DNA of 64,000 bases from Anomaloglossus baeobatrachus (taxonomy: Eukaryota; Chordata; Amphibia; Anura; Aromobatidae). The position numbers and the translations under genes were made by a program. This document shows positions 1 through 10,341 of the stretch, one piece after another. Location: NCBI RefSeq assembly GCF_048569485.1, contig NC_134361.1, positions 166,015,758-166,079,757 of the forward strand, read 5' to 3'. Under the pieces are notes generated by a model, which made no database searches, was not told where the DNA came from, and worked only from the letters and a program-made list of their open reading frames with translations. Each line of letters starts with the position of its first letter. The first letter of the stretch is position 1.

Positions 1-218
1 TAATTGGGAATAGACAAACTGTAAAAAGCCCTCTGAGAAAGCCCCTCTCTAACCTTTGTTAGTAAGCTTTTCTGTAGCCTGCCTGTTGATGTATTTTCGG
101 TTTGAACAGTGCACAACATGAAGAGACGGAACACTGGCGGCTTGTCACAATGCCCCCCGATGACATCACAATAGCGCTGCTGCCTAGAAAACAAGCTGCG
201 CAGAAGAAGTTGTTCTTT

Positions 219-233
219 GGGTGGGAGGGTGGG
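219..233 (+). other. G-quadruplex motif in each U2 spacer
   Basis: The sequence is GGGTGGGAGGGTGGG: four G-triplets separated by single-base loops, the pattern known to give very stable parallel quadruplexes (as in the MYC promoter). It sits about 0.48 kb upstream of U2 in every type-I unit (for example 1527-1541 and 2835-2849). It is retained at 38984-38998 in a diverged unit but has a substitution near 49180 and 56270. Formation in vivo is inference. Confidence 0.7.
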
Positions 234-533
234 CTAGTGGAAGGAGGGGGCAATCTCTTTTTTTCCCGGGTGGTAGGGGGATGACAGGAGAAGGGAAGCG
301 GGTGGTGAGAAAGGTACAGAGGGCAGGGTTTGGGGGCTGGGAAGGAAAGGGAAAAGATTAGGGTTTGGGGATGATGAAAGGGCTTTCTACGGGTAAGGAT
401 GGCAAAGGGTGGCAGTGACGGAAAGTCAGGCAACCTGTCCTGTCCGTCTTTTTGTATCGTGAATTGGAAAGACTGCAAGGGGGAGGGGAGTTGCTTGCGC
501 CCTAAAGGAGGAGTTATTCAGATTCATTGCAGT

Positions 534-550
534 GGGCGGCGGCTGCAAAA
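534..550 (+). promoter_or_regulatory. Candidate U2 distal sequence element (GC box plus octamer-like)
   Basis: A GGGCGG box at 534-539 is followed by CTGCAAAA at 543-550, which resembles the octamer ATGCAAAT. It lies about 170-180 bp upstream of U2, near where vertebrate snRNA enhancers with SP1 and octamer sites lie. The same block is kept in the diverged spacers around 47720 and 49490. The octamer match is imperfect, so this is a candidate only. Confidence 0.4.
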
Positions 551-657
551 CGCACCATTCTTCTTGTTTTTGCTCTGCAAAGCAGCCTTTTCAAGGGTTG
601 GCTTGGGTGACAAAATGTCTTGTGTAGGCGTGGGTTTGTCTCCCTCTCGCTCTCTCT

Positions 658-675
658 CCCTAAGATGTGTCCGGC
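658..675 (+). promoter_or_regulatory. Candidate U2 proximal sequence element
   Basis: CCCTAAGATGTGTCCGGC lies at -59 to -42 relative to U2 +1, the fixed position of the SNAPc-binding PSE in vertebrate snRNA genes. It is identical in all type-I units and in the unit at 47901, with small changes at 49672. There is no TATA box, as expected for a Pol II snRNA promoter. The call rests on position and conservation, not on a strong consensus match. Confidence 0.4.
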
Positions 676-716
676 ATAGGCCAGGGTGCCACTCGAGGCC
701 CAAACCAATTCTGGTT

Positions 717-903
717 ATCGCTTCTCGGCCTTTTGGCTAAGATCAAGTGTAGTATCTGTTCTTATCAGTTTAATATCTGATACGTCCCCTATCTGGGGAC
801 CATATATTAAATGGATTTTTAGAACAGGGAGATGGAAAAAGAGCTTGCTCTGTCCACTCCACGCATTGACCTGGTATTGCAGTACCTCCAGGAACGGTGC
901 ACC
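717..903 (+). ncRNA. RNU2: U2 snRNA, intact copy 1
   Basis: This is a full-length vertebrate U2 spliceosomal RNA gene. U2 snRNP recognises the intron branch site. The 5' end starts ATCGCTTCTCGG, and the branch-site recognition sequence GTAGTA is at 749-754 (nt 33-38). The stem IIa segment, the Sm site ATTTTTAG at 815-822 and the stem III/IV region ending in GGTGCACC at 903 are all present. The 187-bp length equals the encoded vertebrate U2 before the final A is added. A 3' box follows at 917-931. The eight uninterrupted copies look identical, so any of them could be the functional source. GTAGTA is the target of all the retroelement insertions in this window. Confidence 0.97.
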
Positions 904-2024
904 CCTTCTTAACCCAGTTTCCAAAAGCAGAACTCGATTCACCTGATTCATATTAGCCCGATTAGCGAATTGAAATGAATTTTTATCTAACACACTTTTT
1001 ACTTGCTTTATTCATCCAAATAGCAAACTCATCACCACTCAACTTCACCAACTCTGCTATGTCCCGTGCAGTATCTTGTTGTCAGTCTAATCTAGATCAT
1101 GTGTAATTGAATGGAATAGATCCCTTTTGGACAAAGTGGAGTCAGATGCTGCAGTGACCACAGGTGTGAGAGGATCTACAATTGGCATCTGGTGTTATCT
1201 CTCTGCTTCCACTCCAAATAAAGTTACCTGTTGTTACCTGAACGTCAAATACTAAGAATGGGCGGCCTATGAAAGAATTAGTACTTTCATTAAGTATACT
1301 AAACCGGCTAATTGGGAATAGACAAACTGTAAAAAGCCCTCTGAGAAAGCCCCTCTCTAACCTTTGTTAGTAAGCTTTTCTGTAGCCTGCCTGTTGATGT
1401 ATTTTCGGTTTGAACAGTGCACAACATGAAGAGACGGAACACTGGCGGCTTGTCACAATGCCCCCCGATGACATCACAATAGCGCTGCTGCCTAGAAAAC
1501 AAGCTGCGCAGAAGAAGTTGTTCTTTGGGTGGGAGGGTGGGCTAGTGGAAGGAGGGGGCAATCTCTTTTTTTCCCGGGTGGTAGGGGGATGACAGGAGAA
1601 GGGAAGCGGGTGGTGAGAAAGGTACAGAGGGCAGGGTTTGGGGGCTGGGAAGGAAAGGGAAAAGATTAGGGTTTGGGGATGATGAAAGGGCTTTCTACGG
1701 GTAAGGATGGCAAAGGGTGGCAGTGACGGAAAGTCAGGCAACCTGTCCTGTCCGTCTTTTTGTATCGTGAATTGGAAAGACTGCAAGGGGGAGGGGAGTT
1801 GCTTGCGCCCTAAAGGAGGAGTTATTCAGATTCATTGCAGTGGGCGGCGGCTGCAAAACGCACCATTCTTCTTGTTTTTGCTCTGCAAAGCAGCCTTTTC
1901 AAGGGTTGGCTTGGGTGACAAAATGTCTTGTGTAGGCGTGGGTTTGTCTCCCTCTCGCTCTCTCTCCCTAAGATGTGTCCGGCATAGGCCAGGGTGCCAC
2001 TCGAGGCCCAAACCAATTCTGGTT
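904..2024 (+). other. Type-I U2 intergenic spacer (representative)
   Basis: This 1121-bp spacer runs from one U2 3' end to the next U2 5' end. In order it holds the 3' box, an AT-rich 3' flank (about 950-1320), the G-quadruplex and purine-rich block (about 1510-1700), a GC-box/octamer-like element, a short CT-rich tract (about 1950-1967) and a PSE-like block. Further copies of the same length are at 2212-3332, 4295-5415, 5802-6922, 7913-9033, 9221-10341, 10529-11649, 12680-13800, 14182-15302, 16245-17365, 17553-18673, 19678-20798, 26248-27368, 27556-28676, 29054-30174, 30362-31482 and 31670-32790. Open frames in it (139, 113 and 92 codons) recur only because the DNA repeats, and I do not consider them genes. 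Confidence 0.9.
917..931 (+). terminator. snRNA 3' box
   Basis: GTTTCCAAAAGCAGA begins 14 bp after the U2 coding end and fits the vertebrate 3' box GTTTN0-3AAARNNAGA, which directs Integrator-dependent 3' end formation. It is repeated downstream of every U2 3' half in the window. Confidence 0.85.
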
Positions 2025-2211
2025 ATCGCTTCTCGGCCTTTTGGCTAAGATCAAGTGTAGTATCTGTTCTTATCAGTTTAATATCTGATACGTCCCCTAT
2101 CTGGGGACCATATATTAAATGGATTTTTAGAACAGGGAGATGGAAAAAGAGCTTGCTCTGTCCACTCCACGCATTGACCTGGTATTGCAGTACCTCCAGG
2201 AACGGTGCACC
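2025..2211 (+). ncRNA. RNU2: U2 snRNA, intact copy 2
   Basis: Uninterrupted U2 gene with GTAGTA at 2057-2062 and a 3' box at 2225-2239. It is identical by eye to the copy at 717. Confidence 0.96.
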
Positions 2212-3375
2212 CCTTCTTAACCCAGTTTCCAAAAGCAGAACTCGATTCACCTGATTCATATTAGCCCGATTAGCGAATTGAAATGAATTTTTATCTAACA
2301 CACTTTTTACTTGCTTTATTCATCCAAATAGCAAACTCATCACCACTCAACTTCACCAACTCTGCTATGTCCCGTGCAGTATCTTGTTGTCAGTCTAATC
2401 TAGATCATGTGTAATTGAATGGAATAGATCCCTTTTGGACAAAGTGGAGTCAGATGCTGCAGTGACCACAGGTGTGAGAGGATCTACAATTGGCATCTGG
2501 TGTTATCTCTCTGCTTCCACTCCAAATAAAGTTACCTGTTGTTACCTGAACGTCAAATACTAAGAATGGGCGGCCTATGAAAGAATTAGTACTTTCATTA
2601 AGTATACTAAACCGGCTAATTGGGAATAGACAAACTGTAAAAAGCCCTCTGAGAAAGCCCCTCTCTAACCTTTGTTAGTAAGCTTTTCTGTAGCCTGCCT
2701 GTTGATGTATTTTCGGTTTGAACAGTGCACAACATGAAGAGACGGAACACTGGCGGCTTGTCACAATGCCCCCCGATGACATCACAATAGCGCTGCTGCC
2801 TAGAAAACAAGCTGCGCAGAAGAAGTTGTTCTTTGGGTGGGAGGGTGGGCTAGTGGAAGGAGGGGGCAATCTCTTTTTTTCCCGGGTGGTAGGGGGATGA
2901 CAGGAGAAGGGAAGCGGGTGGTGAGAAAGGTACAGAGGGCAGGGTTTGGGGGCTGGGAAGGAAAGGGAAAAGATTAGGGTTTGGGGATGATGAAAGGGCT
3001 TTCTACGGGTAAGGATGGCAAAGGGTGGCAGTGACGGAAAGTCAGGCAACCTGTCCTGTCCGTCTTTTTGTATCGTGAATTGGAAAGACTGCAAGGGGGA
3101 GGGGAGTTGCTTGCGCCCTAAAGGAGGAGTTATTCAGATTCATTGCAGTGGGCGGCGGCTGCAAAACGCACCATTCTTCTTGTTTTTGCTCTGCAAAGCA
3201 GCCTTTTCAAGGGTTGGCTTGGGTGACAAAATGTCTTGTGTAGGCGTGGGTTTGTCTCCCTCTCGCTCTCTCTCCCTAAGATGTGTCCGGCATAGGCCAG
3301 GGTGCCACTCGAGGCCCAAACCAATTCTGGTTATCGCTTCTCGGCCTTTTGGCTAAGATCAAGTGTAGTATCTGT

Positions 3376-4144
3376 GAGGCTCGGCAGATGCAATGCACAC
3401 TGGAAGGTTGCGCTTGCTAGTACTCTGGATGTATAGTATATTCATCTAGAGGAAAACATGGCCCTACCAGGATCGAGGCTATTAGACTGAGTAAGTGTGG
3501 GGGCTATGGTGCAATGTGCCCCAGGACTGACGACCCTGGAGTGAGTCTGAGCTTGCTGGCTTGGGACCCCGGCGAGCCTTGGGCTCTGTAGCACACCGTA
3601 CCTTGCCCTTTCATACTTTCTGAGCATATTGCTCTATCCCGGCCTTCTGGCTAGGAAGGGAAATTTTTATAATCATGGTCGGAGGTCCGTTCAGCTTTGG
3701 GCTGAGAAACCAACACCCGGTTGGAGGTCCGGGTCAGCTTCGGCTGAGAAACCAACACCCGGTTGGAGGTCCGGGTCAGCTTCGGCTGAGAAACCAACAC
3801 CCGGTTGGAGGTCCGGTTAGCCTTGGGCTGAGAAGCCAACACCGGTTGACGGTCCGGGCAGTTTCGGCTGCGAAACCAACAACTAGTAGCTCTCTACTCC
3901 ACTTGGGTAAGATGCCTGGGTGGACGCTGGGAGCAACGACAAGGCTCAACCAGGCTTCGGCTTGGGGGAGCACCGAAGATCCCTGACCCTTGCTGTGGCC
4001 TTCTGGCTCGGAGGGACGGGGTTGATTTTTGGGGACCCTCTCCTCACGGAGGGGTCCACACGAATCCTAGCCTTTGCACTGTTTTTGGTGTGACTTCGGT
4101 CATGCATTTTTTGCGGTGCTTTGGAAAGCTTCATTAAATCAAAA
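3376..4144 (+). mobile_element. Type A non-autonomous U2-specific retroelement, copy 1
   Basis: This 769-bp element has no credible protein gene. Its 5' end (GAGGCTCGGCAG) differs from the start of the copies at 6960, 11690 and 15380 but equals that at 18717. Inside are a U2-head-like motif (3636-3660), five tandem 42-bp units (about 3677-3880) each with a CAGC/GCTG hairpin, a second U2-head echo (3997-4010), an imperfect hairpin (4033-4057) and TGAC-TTCG-GTCA at 4091-4102. The tail is TTAAATCAAAAA with no long poly(A). I infer that a U2-specific LINE enzyme mobilises it, as with other SINE-LINE pairs. No autonomous partner with this 3' end is in the window. Confidence 0.85.
3677..3880 (+). 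repeat. 42-bp hairpin-forming repeats in type A copy 1
   Basis: Five tandem units of about 42 bp read GGTTGGAGGTCCGG, then a CAGC-TTCG-GCTG type hairpin, then AGAAACCAACACC. The stem is kept when the loop varies (CAGCC-TTG-GGCTG, GCAG-TTTCGG-CTGC). Outer GGTTGG and CCAAC-ACC can also pair. Unit number varies between copies: 5 here, 5 at 6960, 6 at 11690, 3 at 15340, 6 at 18717. Confidence 0.85.
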
Positions 4145-5415
4145 ATCTGTTCTTATCAGTTTAATATCTGATACGTCCCCTATCTGGGGACCATATATTA
4201 AATGGATTTTTAGAACAGGGAGATGGAAAAAGAGCTTGCTCTGTCCACTCCACGCATTGACCTGGTATTGCAGTACCTCCAGGAACGGTGCACCCCTTCT
4301 TAACCCAGTTTCCAAAAGCAGAACTCGATTCACCTGATTCATATTAGCCCGATTAGCGAATTGAAATGAATTTTTATCTAACACACTTTTTACTTGCTTT
4401 ATTCATCCAAATAGCAAACTCATCACCACTCAACTTCACCAACTCTGCTATGTCCCGTGCAGTATCTTGTTGTCAGTCTAATCTAGATCATGTGTAATTG
4501 AATGGAATAGATCCCTTTTGGACAAAGTGGAGTCAGATGCTGCAGTGACCACAGGTGTGAGAGGATCTACAATTGGCATCTGGTGTTATCTCTCTGCTTC
4601 CACTCCAAATAAAGTTACCTGTTGTTACCTGAACGTCAAATACTAAGAATGGGCGGCCTATGAAAGAATTAGTACTTTCATTAAGTATACTAAACCGGCT
4701 AATTGGGAATAGACAAACTGTAAAAAGCCCTCTGAGAAAGCCCCTCTCTAACCTTTGTTAGTAAGCTTTTCTGTAGCCTGCCTGTTGATGTATTTTCGGT
4801 TTGAACAGTGCACAACATGAAGAGACGGAACACTGGCGGCTTGTCACAATGCCCCCCGATGACATCACAATAGCGCTGCTGCCTAGAAAACAAGCTGCGC
4901 AGAAGAAGTTGTTCTTTGGGTGGGAGGGTGGGCTAGTGGAAGGAGGGGGCAATCTCTTTTTTTCCCGGGTGGTAGGGGGATGACAGGAGAAGGGAAGCGG
5001 GTGGTGAGAAAGGTACAGAGGGCAGGGTTTGGGGGCTGGGAAGGAAAGGGAAAAGATTAGGGTTTGGGGATGATGAAAGGGCTTTCTACGGGTAAGGATG
5101 GCAAAGGGTGGCAGTGACGGAAAGTCAGGCAACCTGTCCTGTCCGTCTTTTTGTATCGTGAATTGGAAAGACTGCAAGGGGGAGGGGAGTTGCTTGCGCC
5201 CTAAAGGAGGAGTTATTCAGATTCATTGCAGTGGGCGGCGGCTGCAAAACGCACCATTCTTCTTGTTTTTGCTCTGCAAAGCAGCCTTTTCAAGGGTTGG
5301 CTTGGGTGACAAAATGTCTTGTGTAGGCGTGGGTTTGTCTCCCTCTCGCTCTCTCTCCCTAAGATGTGTCCGGCATAGGCCAGGGTGCCACTCGAGGCCC
5401 AAACCAATTCTGGTT

Positions 5416-5801
5416 ATCGCTTCTCGGCCTTTTGGCTAAGATCAAGTGTAGTCCCTTCATTGGGTTTGCCTTGGTCTTGGCTGGGAGGGGCCCGGGCTTG
5501 CACAACCGCCGGCCTCGGGGATTGTTGCGCCTTTTGGTGCTTACGTCCCCTTATGGCTGGTGGTTCCTGGGCTCGGGAGGCGATCACCTGCGGCACTGCG
5601 CTTTTGTGTGGTGGCCGATGACCGTTTTCTGAAATTTGCGGATGAAATCTCATCTGTTCTTATCAGTTTAATATCTGATACGTCCCCTATCTGGGGACCA
5701 TATATTATATGGATTTTTAGAACAGGGAGATGGAAAAAGAGCTTGCTCTGTCCACTCCACGCATTGACCTGGTATTGCAGTACCTCCAGGAACGGTGCAC
5801 C
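5416..5801 (+). pseudogene. RNU2: U2 snRNA split by a type B insertion
   Basis: U2 nt 1-37 (5416-5452) and nt 38-187 (5652-5801) flank a 199-bp insertion with no duplicated or lost target bases. The 3' half carries one extra substitution near U2 nt 94. The branch-site sequence GTAGTA is cut between T37 and A38. Confidence 0.93.
5453..5651 (+). mobile_element. Type B short U2-specific element
   Basis: This 199-bp insertion has no poly(A) and no gene, and ends GATGAAATCTC. Its first 80 bp align with type C (CCTTGGT...TTGCACAAC..GGCCT.GGGGA) and with the 5' UTR of the first Keno LINE. It also has the shared motif near 5571-5590 (GGGAGGCGATC) and a U2-head echo, GCGCCTTTTGGTGCTTACG, at 5527-5545. 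It is probably an internally deleted derivative of a Keno-type LINE. The 3' end matches none of the three autonomous elements here. Confidence 0.75.
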
Positions 5802-6922
5802 CCTTCTTAACCCAGTTTCCAAAAGCAGAACTCGATTCACCTGATTCATATTAGCCCGATTAGCGAATTGAAATGAATTTTTATCTAACACACTTTTTAC
5901 TTGCTTTATTCATCCAAATAGCAAACTCATCACCACTCAACTTCACCAACTCTGCTATGTCCCGTGCAGTATCTTGTTGTCAGTCTAATCTAGATCATGT
6001 GTAATTGAATGGAATAGATCCCTTTTGGACAAAGTGGAGTCAGATGCTGCAGTGACCACAGGTGTGAGAGGATCTACAATTGGCATCTGGTGTTATCTCT
6101 CTGCTTCCACTCCAAATAAAGTTACCTGTTGTTACCTGAACGTCAAATACTAAGAATGGGCGGCCTATGAAAGAATTAGTACTTTCATTAAGTATACTAA
6201 ACCGGCTAATTGGGAATAGACAAACTGTAAAAAGCCCTCTGAGAAAGCCCCTCTCTAACCTTTGTTAGTAAGCTTTTCTGTAGCCTGCCTGTTGATGTAT
6301 TTTCGGTTTGAACAGTGCACAACATGAAGAGACGGAACACTGGCGGCTTGTCACAATGCCCCCCGATGACATCACAATAGCGCTGCTGCCTAGAAAACAA
6401 GCTGCGCAGAAGAAGTTGTTCTTTGGGTGGGAGGGTGGGCTAGTGGAAGGAGGGGGCAATCTCTTTTTTTCCCGGGTGGTAGGGGGATGACAGGAGAAGG
6501 GAAGCGGATGGTGAGAAAGGTACAGAGGGCAGGGTTTGGGGGCTGGGAAGGAAAGGGAAAAGATTAGGGTTTGGGGATGATGAAAGGGCTTTCTACGGGT
6601 AAGGATGGCAAAGGGTGGCAGTGACGGAAAGTCAGGCAACCTGTCCTGTCCGTCTTTTTGTATCGTGAATTGGAAAGACTGCAAGGGGGAGGGGAGTTGC
6701 TTGCGCCCTAAAGGAGGAGTTATTCAGATTCATTGCAGTGGGCGGCGGCTGCAAAACGCACCATTCTTCTTGTTTTTGCTCTGCAAAGCAGCCTTTTCAA
6801 GGGTTGGCTTGGGTGACAAAATGTCTTGTGTAGGCGTGGGTTTGTCTCCCTCTCGCTCTCTCTCCCTAAGATGTGTCCGGCATAGGCCAGGGTGCCACTC
6901 GAGGCCCAAACCAATTCTGGTT

Positions 6923-7912
6923 ATCGCTTCTCGGCCTTTTGGCTAAGATCATGTGTAGTGTTGTTCGAAGAGGTGGTTTAAGCTCCAGGCCACCTTAGTA
7001 CAATGATACAATGCACACTGGAAGGTTGCGCTTGCTAGTACTCTGGGTGGATAGTATATTCATCTAGAGGAAAACATGGCCCTACCAGGATCAAGGCTAT
7101 TAGACTGAGTAAGGGTGGGGGGCTATGGTACAACGTGCCCCAGGACTGACGACCCTGGAGTGAGTCTGAGCTTGCTGGCTTGGGACCCCGGCAAGCCTTG
7201 GGCTCTGTAGCACACCGTACCTTGCCTTTTCATACTTTTTGAGCATATTACCCTATCCCGGCCTTCTGGCTAGGAAGGGAAATTTTTATAATCCCGGTCG
7301 GAGGTCTGGTCAGCTTTGGGCTGAGAAACTAACACCCGGTTGGAGGTCCGGGTCAGCTTCGGCTGAGAAACCAACACCCGGTTGGAGGTCTGGGTCAGCT
7401 TCGGCTGAGAAACCAACACCCGGTTGGAGGTCCGGTTAGCCTTGGGCTGAGAAACCAACACCGGTTGACGGTCCGGGCAGTTTCGGCTGCGAAACCAACA
7501 ACTAGCAGCTCTCTACTCCACTTGGGTAAGATGCCTGGGTGGACGCTGGGAGCAACGACAAGGCTCAACCAGGCTTCGGCTTGGGGGAGCACCGAAGATC
7601 CCTGACCCTTGCTGTGGCCTTCTGGCTCGGAGGGACGGGGTTGATTTTTGGGGACCCTCTCCTCACGGTGGGGTCCACACGAATCCTAGCCTTTGCACTG
7701 TTTTTGGTGTGACTTCGGTCATGCATTTTTTGTGGTGCTTTGGAAAGCTTCATTAAATCAAAATCTGTTCTTATCAGTTTAATATCTGATACGTCCCCTA
7801 TCTGGGGACCATATATTAAATGGATTTTTAGAACAGGGAGATGGAAAAAGAGCTTGCTCTGTCCACTCCACGCATTGACCTGGTATTGCAGTACCTCCAG
7901 GAACGGTGCACC
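6923..7912 (+). pseudogene. RNU2: U2 snRNA split by a type A insertion
   Basis: U2 nt 1-37 are at 6923-6959, with one substitution at nt 30, and nt 38-187 are at 7763-7912. No target duplication is visible. Confidence 0.92.
6960..7762 (+). mobile_element. Type A non-autonomous element, copy 2
   Basis: This 803-bp copy has the longer 5' end (GTTGTTCGAAGAGGTGG). It has five 42-bp hairpin units around 7295-7500, the internal U2-head echo TATCCCGGCCTTCTGGCTAG near 7255 and the same 3' hairpins and TTAAATCAAA tail as copy 1. Confidence 0.85.
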
Positions 7913-9033
7913 CCTTCTTAACCCAGTTTCCAAAAGCAGAACTCGATTCACCTGATTCATATTAGCCCGATTAGCGAATTGAAATGAATTTTTATCTAAC
8001 ACACTTTTTACTTGCTTTATTCATCCAAATAGCAAACTCATCACCACTCAACTTCACCAACTCTGCTATGTCCCGTGCAGTATCTTGTTGTCAGTCTAAT
8101 CTAGATCATGTGTAATTGAATGGAATAGATCCCTTTTGGACAAAGTGGAGTCAGATGCTGCAGTGACCACAGGTGTGAGAGGATCTACAATTGGCATCTG
8201 GTGTTATCTCTCTGCTTCCACTCCAAATAAAGTTACCTGTTGTTACCTGAACGTCAAATACTAAGAATGGGCGGCCTATGAAAGAATTAGTACTTTCATT
8301 AAGTATACTAAACCGGCTAATTGGGAATAGACAAACTGTAAAAAGCCCTCTGAGAAAGCCCCTCTCTAACCTTTGTTAGTAAGCTTTTCTGTAGCCTGCC
8401 TGTTGATGTATTTTCGGTTTGAACAGTGCACAACATGAAGAGACGGAACACTGGCGGCTTGTCACAATGCCCCCCGATGACATCACAATAGCGCTGCTGC
8501 CTAGAAAACAAGCTGCGCAGAAGAAGTTGTTCTTTGGGTGGGAGGGTGGGCTAGTGGAAGGAGGGGGCAATCTCTTTTTTTCCCGGGTGGTAGGGGGATG
8601 ACAGGAGAAGGGAAGCGGGTGGTGAGAAAGGTACAGAGGGCAGGGTTTGGGGGCTGGGAAGGAAAGGGAAAAGATTAGGGTTTGGGGATGATGAAAGGGC
8701 TTTCTACGGGTAAGGATGGCAAAGGGTGGCAGTGACGGAAAGTCAGGCAACCTGTCCTGTCCGTCTTTTTGTATCGTGAATTGGAAAGACTGCAAGGGGG
8801 AGGGGAGTTGCTTGCGCCCTAAAGGAGGAGTTATTCAGATTCATTGCAGTGGGCGGCGGCTGCAAAACGCACCATTCTTCTTGTCTTTGCTCTGCAAAGC
8901 AGCCTTTTCAAGGGTTGGCTTGGGTGACAAAATGTCTTGTGTAGGCGTGGGTTTGTCTCCCTCTCGCTCTCTCTCCCTAAGATGTGTCCGGCATAGGCCA
9001 GGGTGCCACTCGAGGCCCAAACCAATTCTGGTT

Positions 9034-9220
9034 ATCGCTTCTCGGCCTTTTGGCTAAGATCAAGTGTAGTATCTGTTCTTATCAGTTTAATATCTGATAC
9101 GTCCCCTATCTGGGGACCATATATTAAATGGATTTTTAGAACAGGGAGATGGAAAAAGAGCTTGCTCTGTCCACTCCACGCATTGACCTGGTATTGCAGT
9201 ACCTCCAGGAACGGTGCACC
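9034..9220 (+). ncRNA. RNU2: U2 snRNA, intact copy 3
   Basis: Uninterrupted U2 with GTAGTA at 9066-9071 and a 3' box at 9234-9248. The spacer upstream carries one private substitution (8885). Confidence 0.96.
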
Positions 9221-10341
9221 CCTTCTTAACCCAGTTTCCAAAAGCAGAACTCGATTCACCTGATTCATATTAGCCCGATTAGCGAATTGAAATGAATTTT
9301 TATCTAACACACTTTTTACTTGCTTTATTCATCCAAATAGCAAACTCATCACCACTCAACTTCACCAACTCTGCTATGTCCCGTGCAGTATCTTGTTGTC
9401 AGTCTAATCTAGATCATGTGTAATTGAATGGAATAGATCCCTTTTGGACAAAGTGGAGTCAGATGCTGCAGTGACCACAGGTGTGAGAGGATCTACAATT
9501 GGCATCTGGTGTTATCTCTCTGCTTCCACTCCAAATAAAGTTACCTGTTGTTACCTGAACGTCAAATACTAAGAATGGGCGGCCTATGAAAGAATTAGTA
9601 CTTTCATTAAGTATACTAAACCGGCTAATTGGGAATAGACAAACTGTAAAAAGCCCTCTGAGAAAGCCCCTCTCTAACCTTTGTTAGTAAGCTTTTCTGT
9701 AGCCTGCCTGTTGATGTATTTTCGGTTTGAACAGTGCACAACATGAAGAGACGGAACACTGGCGGCTTGTCACAATGCCCCCCGATGACATCACAATAGC
9801 GCTGCTGCCTAGAAAACAAGCTGCGCAGAAGAAGTTGTTCTTTGGGTGGGAGGGTGGGCTAGTGGAAGGAGGGGGCAATCTCTTTTTTTCCCGGGTGGTA
9901 GGGGGATGACAGGAGAAGGGAAGCGGGTGGTGAGAAAGGTACAGAGGGCAGGGTTTGGGGGCTGGGAAGGAAAGGGAAAAGATTAGGGTTTGGGGATGAT
10001 GAAAGGGCTTTCTACGGGTAAGGATGGCAAAGGGTGGCAGTGACGGAAAGTCAGGCAACCTGTCCTGTCCGTCTTTTTGTATCGTGAATTGGAAAGACTG
10101 CAAGGGGGAGGGGAGTTGCTTGCGCCCTAAAGGAGGAGTTATTCAGATTCATTGCAGTGGGCGGCGGCTGCAAAACGCACCATTCTTCTTGTTTTTGCTC
10201 TGCAAAGCAGCCTTTTCAAGGGTTGGCTTGGGTGACAAAATGTCTTGTGTAGGCGTGGGTTTGTCTCCCTCTCGCTCTCTCTCCCTAAGATGTGTCCGGC
10301 ATAGGCCAGGGTGCCACTCGAGGCCCAAACCAATTCTGGTT

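Larger units (their letters stand above)
1..716 (+). other. U2 spacer, window-truncated copy
   Basis: This is the 3' portion of a type-I U2 spacer, matching 1309-2024 base for base. It holds a purine-rich stretch (about 200-400) with a strong G-quadruplex motif and the presumed U2 promoter near its end. No gene of its own is supported. Confidence 0.9.
3333..4294 (+). pseudogene. RNU2: U2 snRNA split by a type A insertion
   Basis: U2 nt 1-43 (3333-3375) are followed by a 769-bp insertion, and U2 resumes at A38 (4145-4294). ATCTGT (nt 38-43) is therefore present on both sides as a 6-bp target-site duplication. The gene cannot give a normal U2, but its promoter and first 43 bases are intact, so it could drive a U2-element hybrid RNA. 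Confidence 0.93.

Noticed and set aside
355-375. Telomere-like TTAGGGTTTGGGG
   Set aside because: It is a single occurrence per unit within a purine-rich tract, not a tandem telomeric repeat.
59-708. Open frames of 139, 113, 64 and 60 codons repeated in every unit
   Set aside because: They lie in the U2 spacer or overlap U2, have low-complexity or arbitrary composition, and recur only because the DNA repeats. No domain is recognisable.
3629-3986. In-frame peptide repeats (EKPTPGWRSG-like) across type A elements
   Set aside because: The 42-bp unit is a multiple of three, so any stop-free frame gives a repeated peptide. Frames are open on both strands, and the hairpin explains the conservation better.
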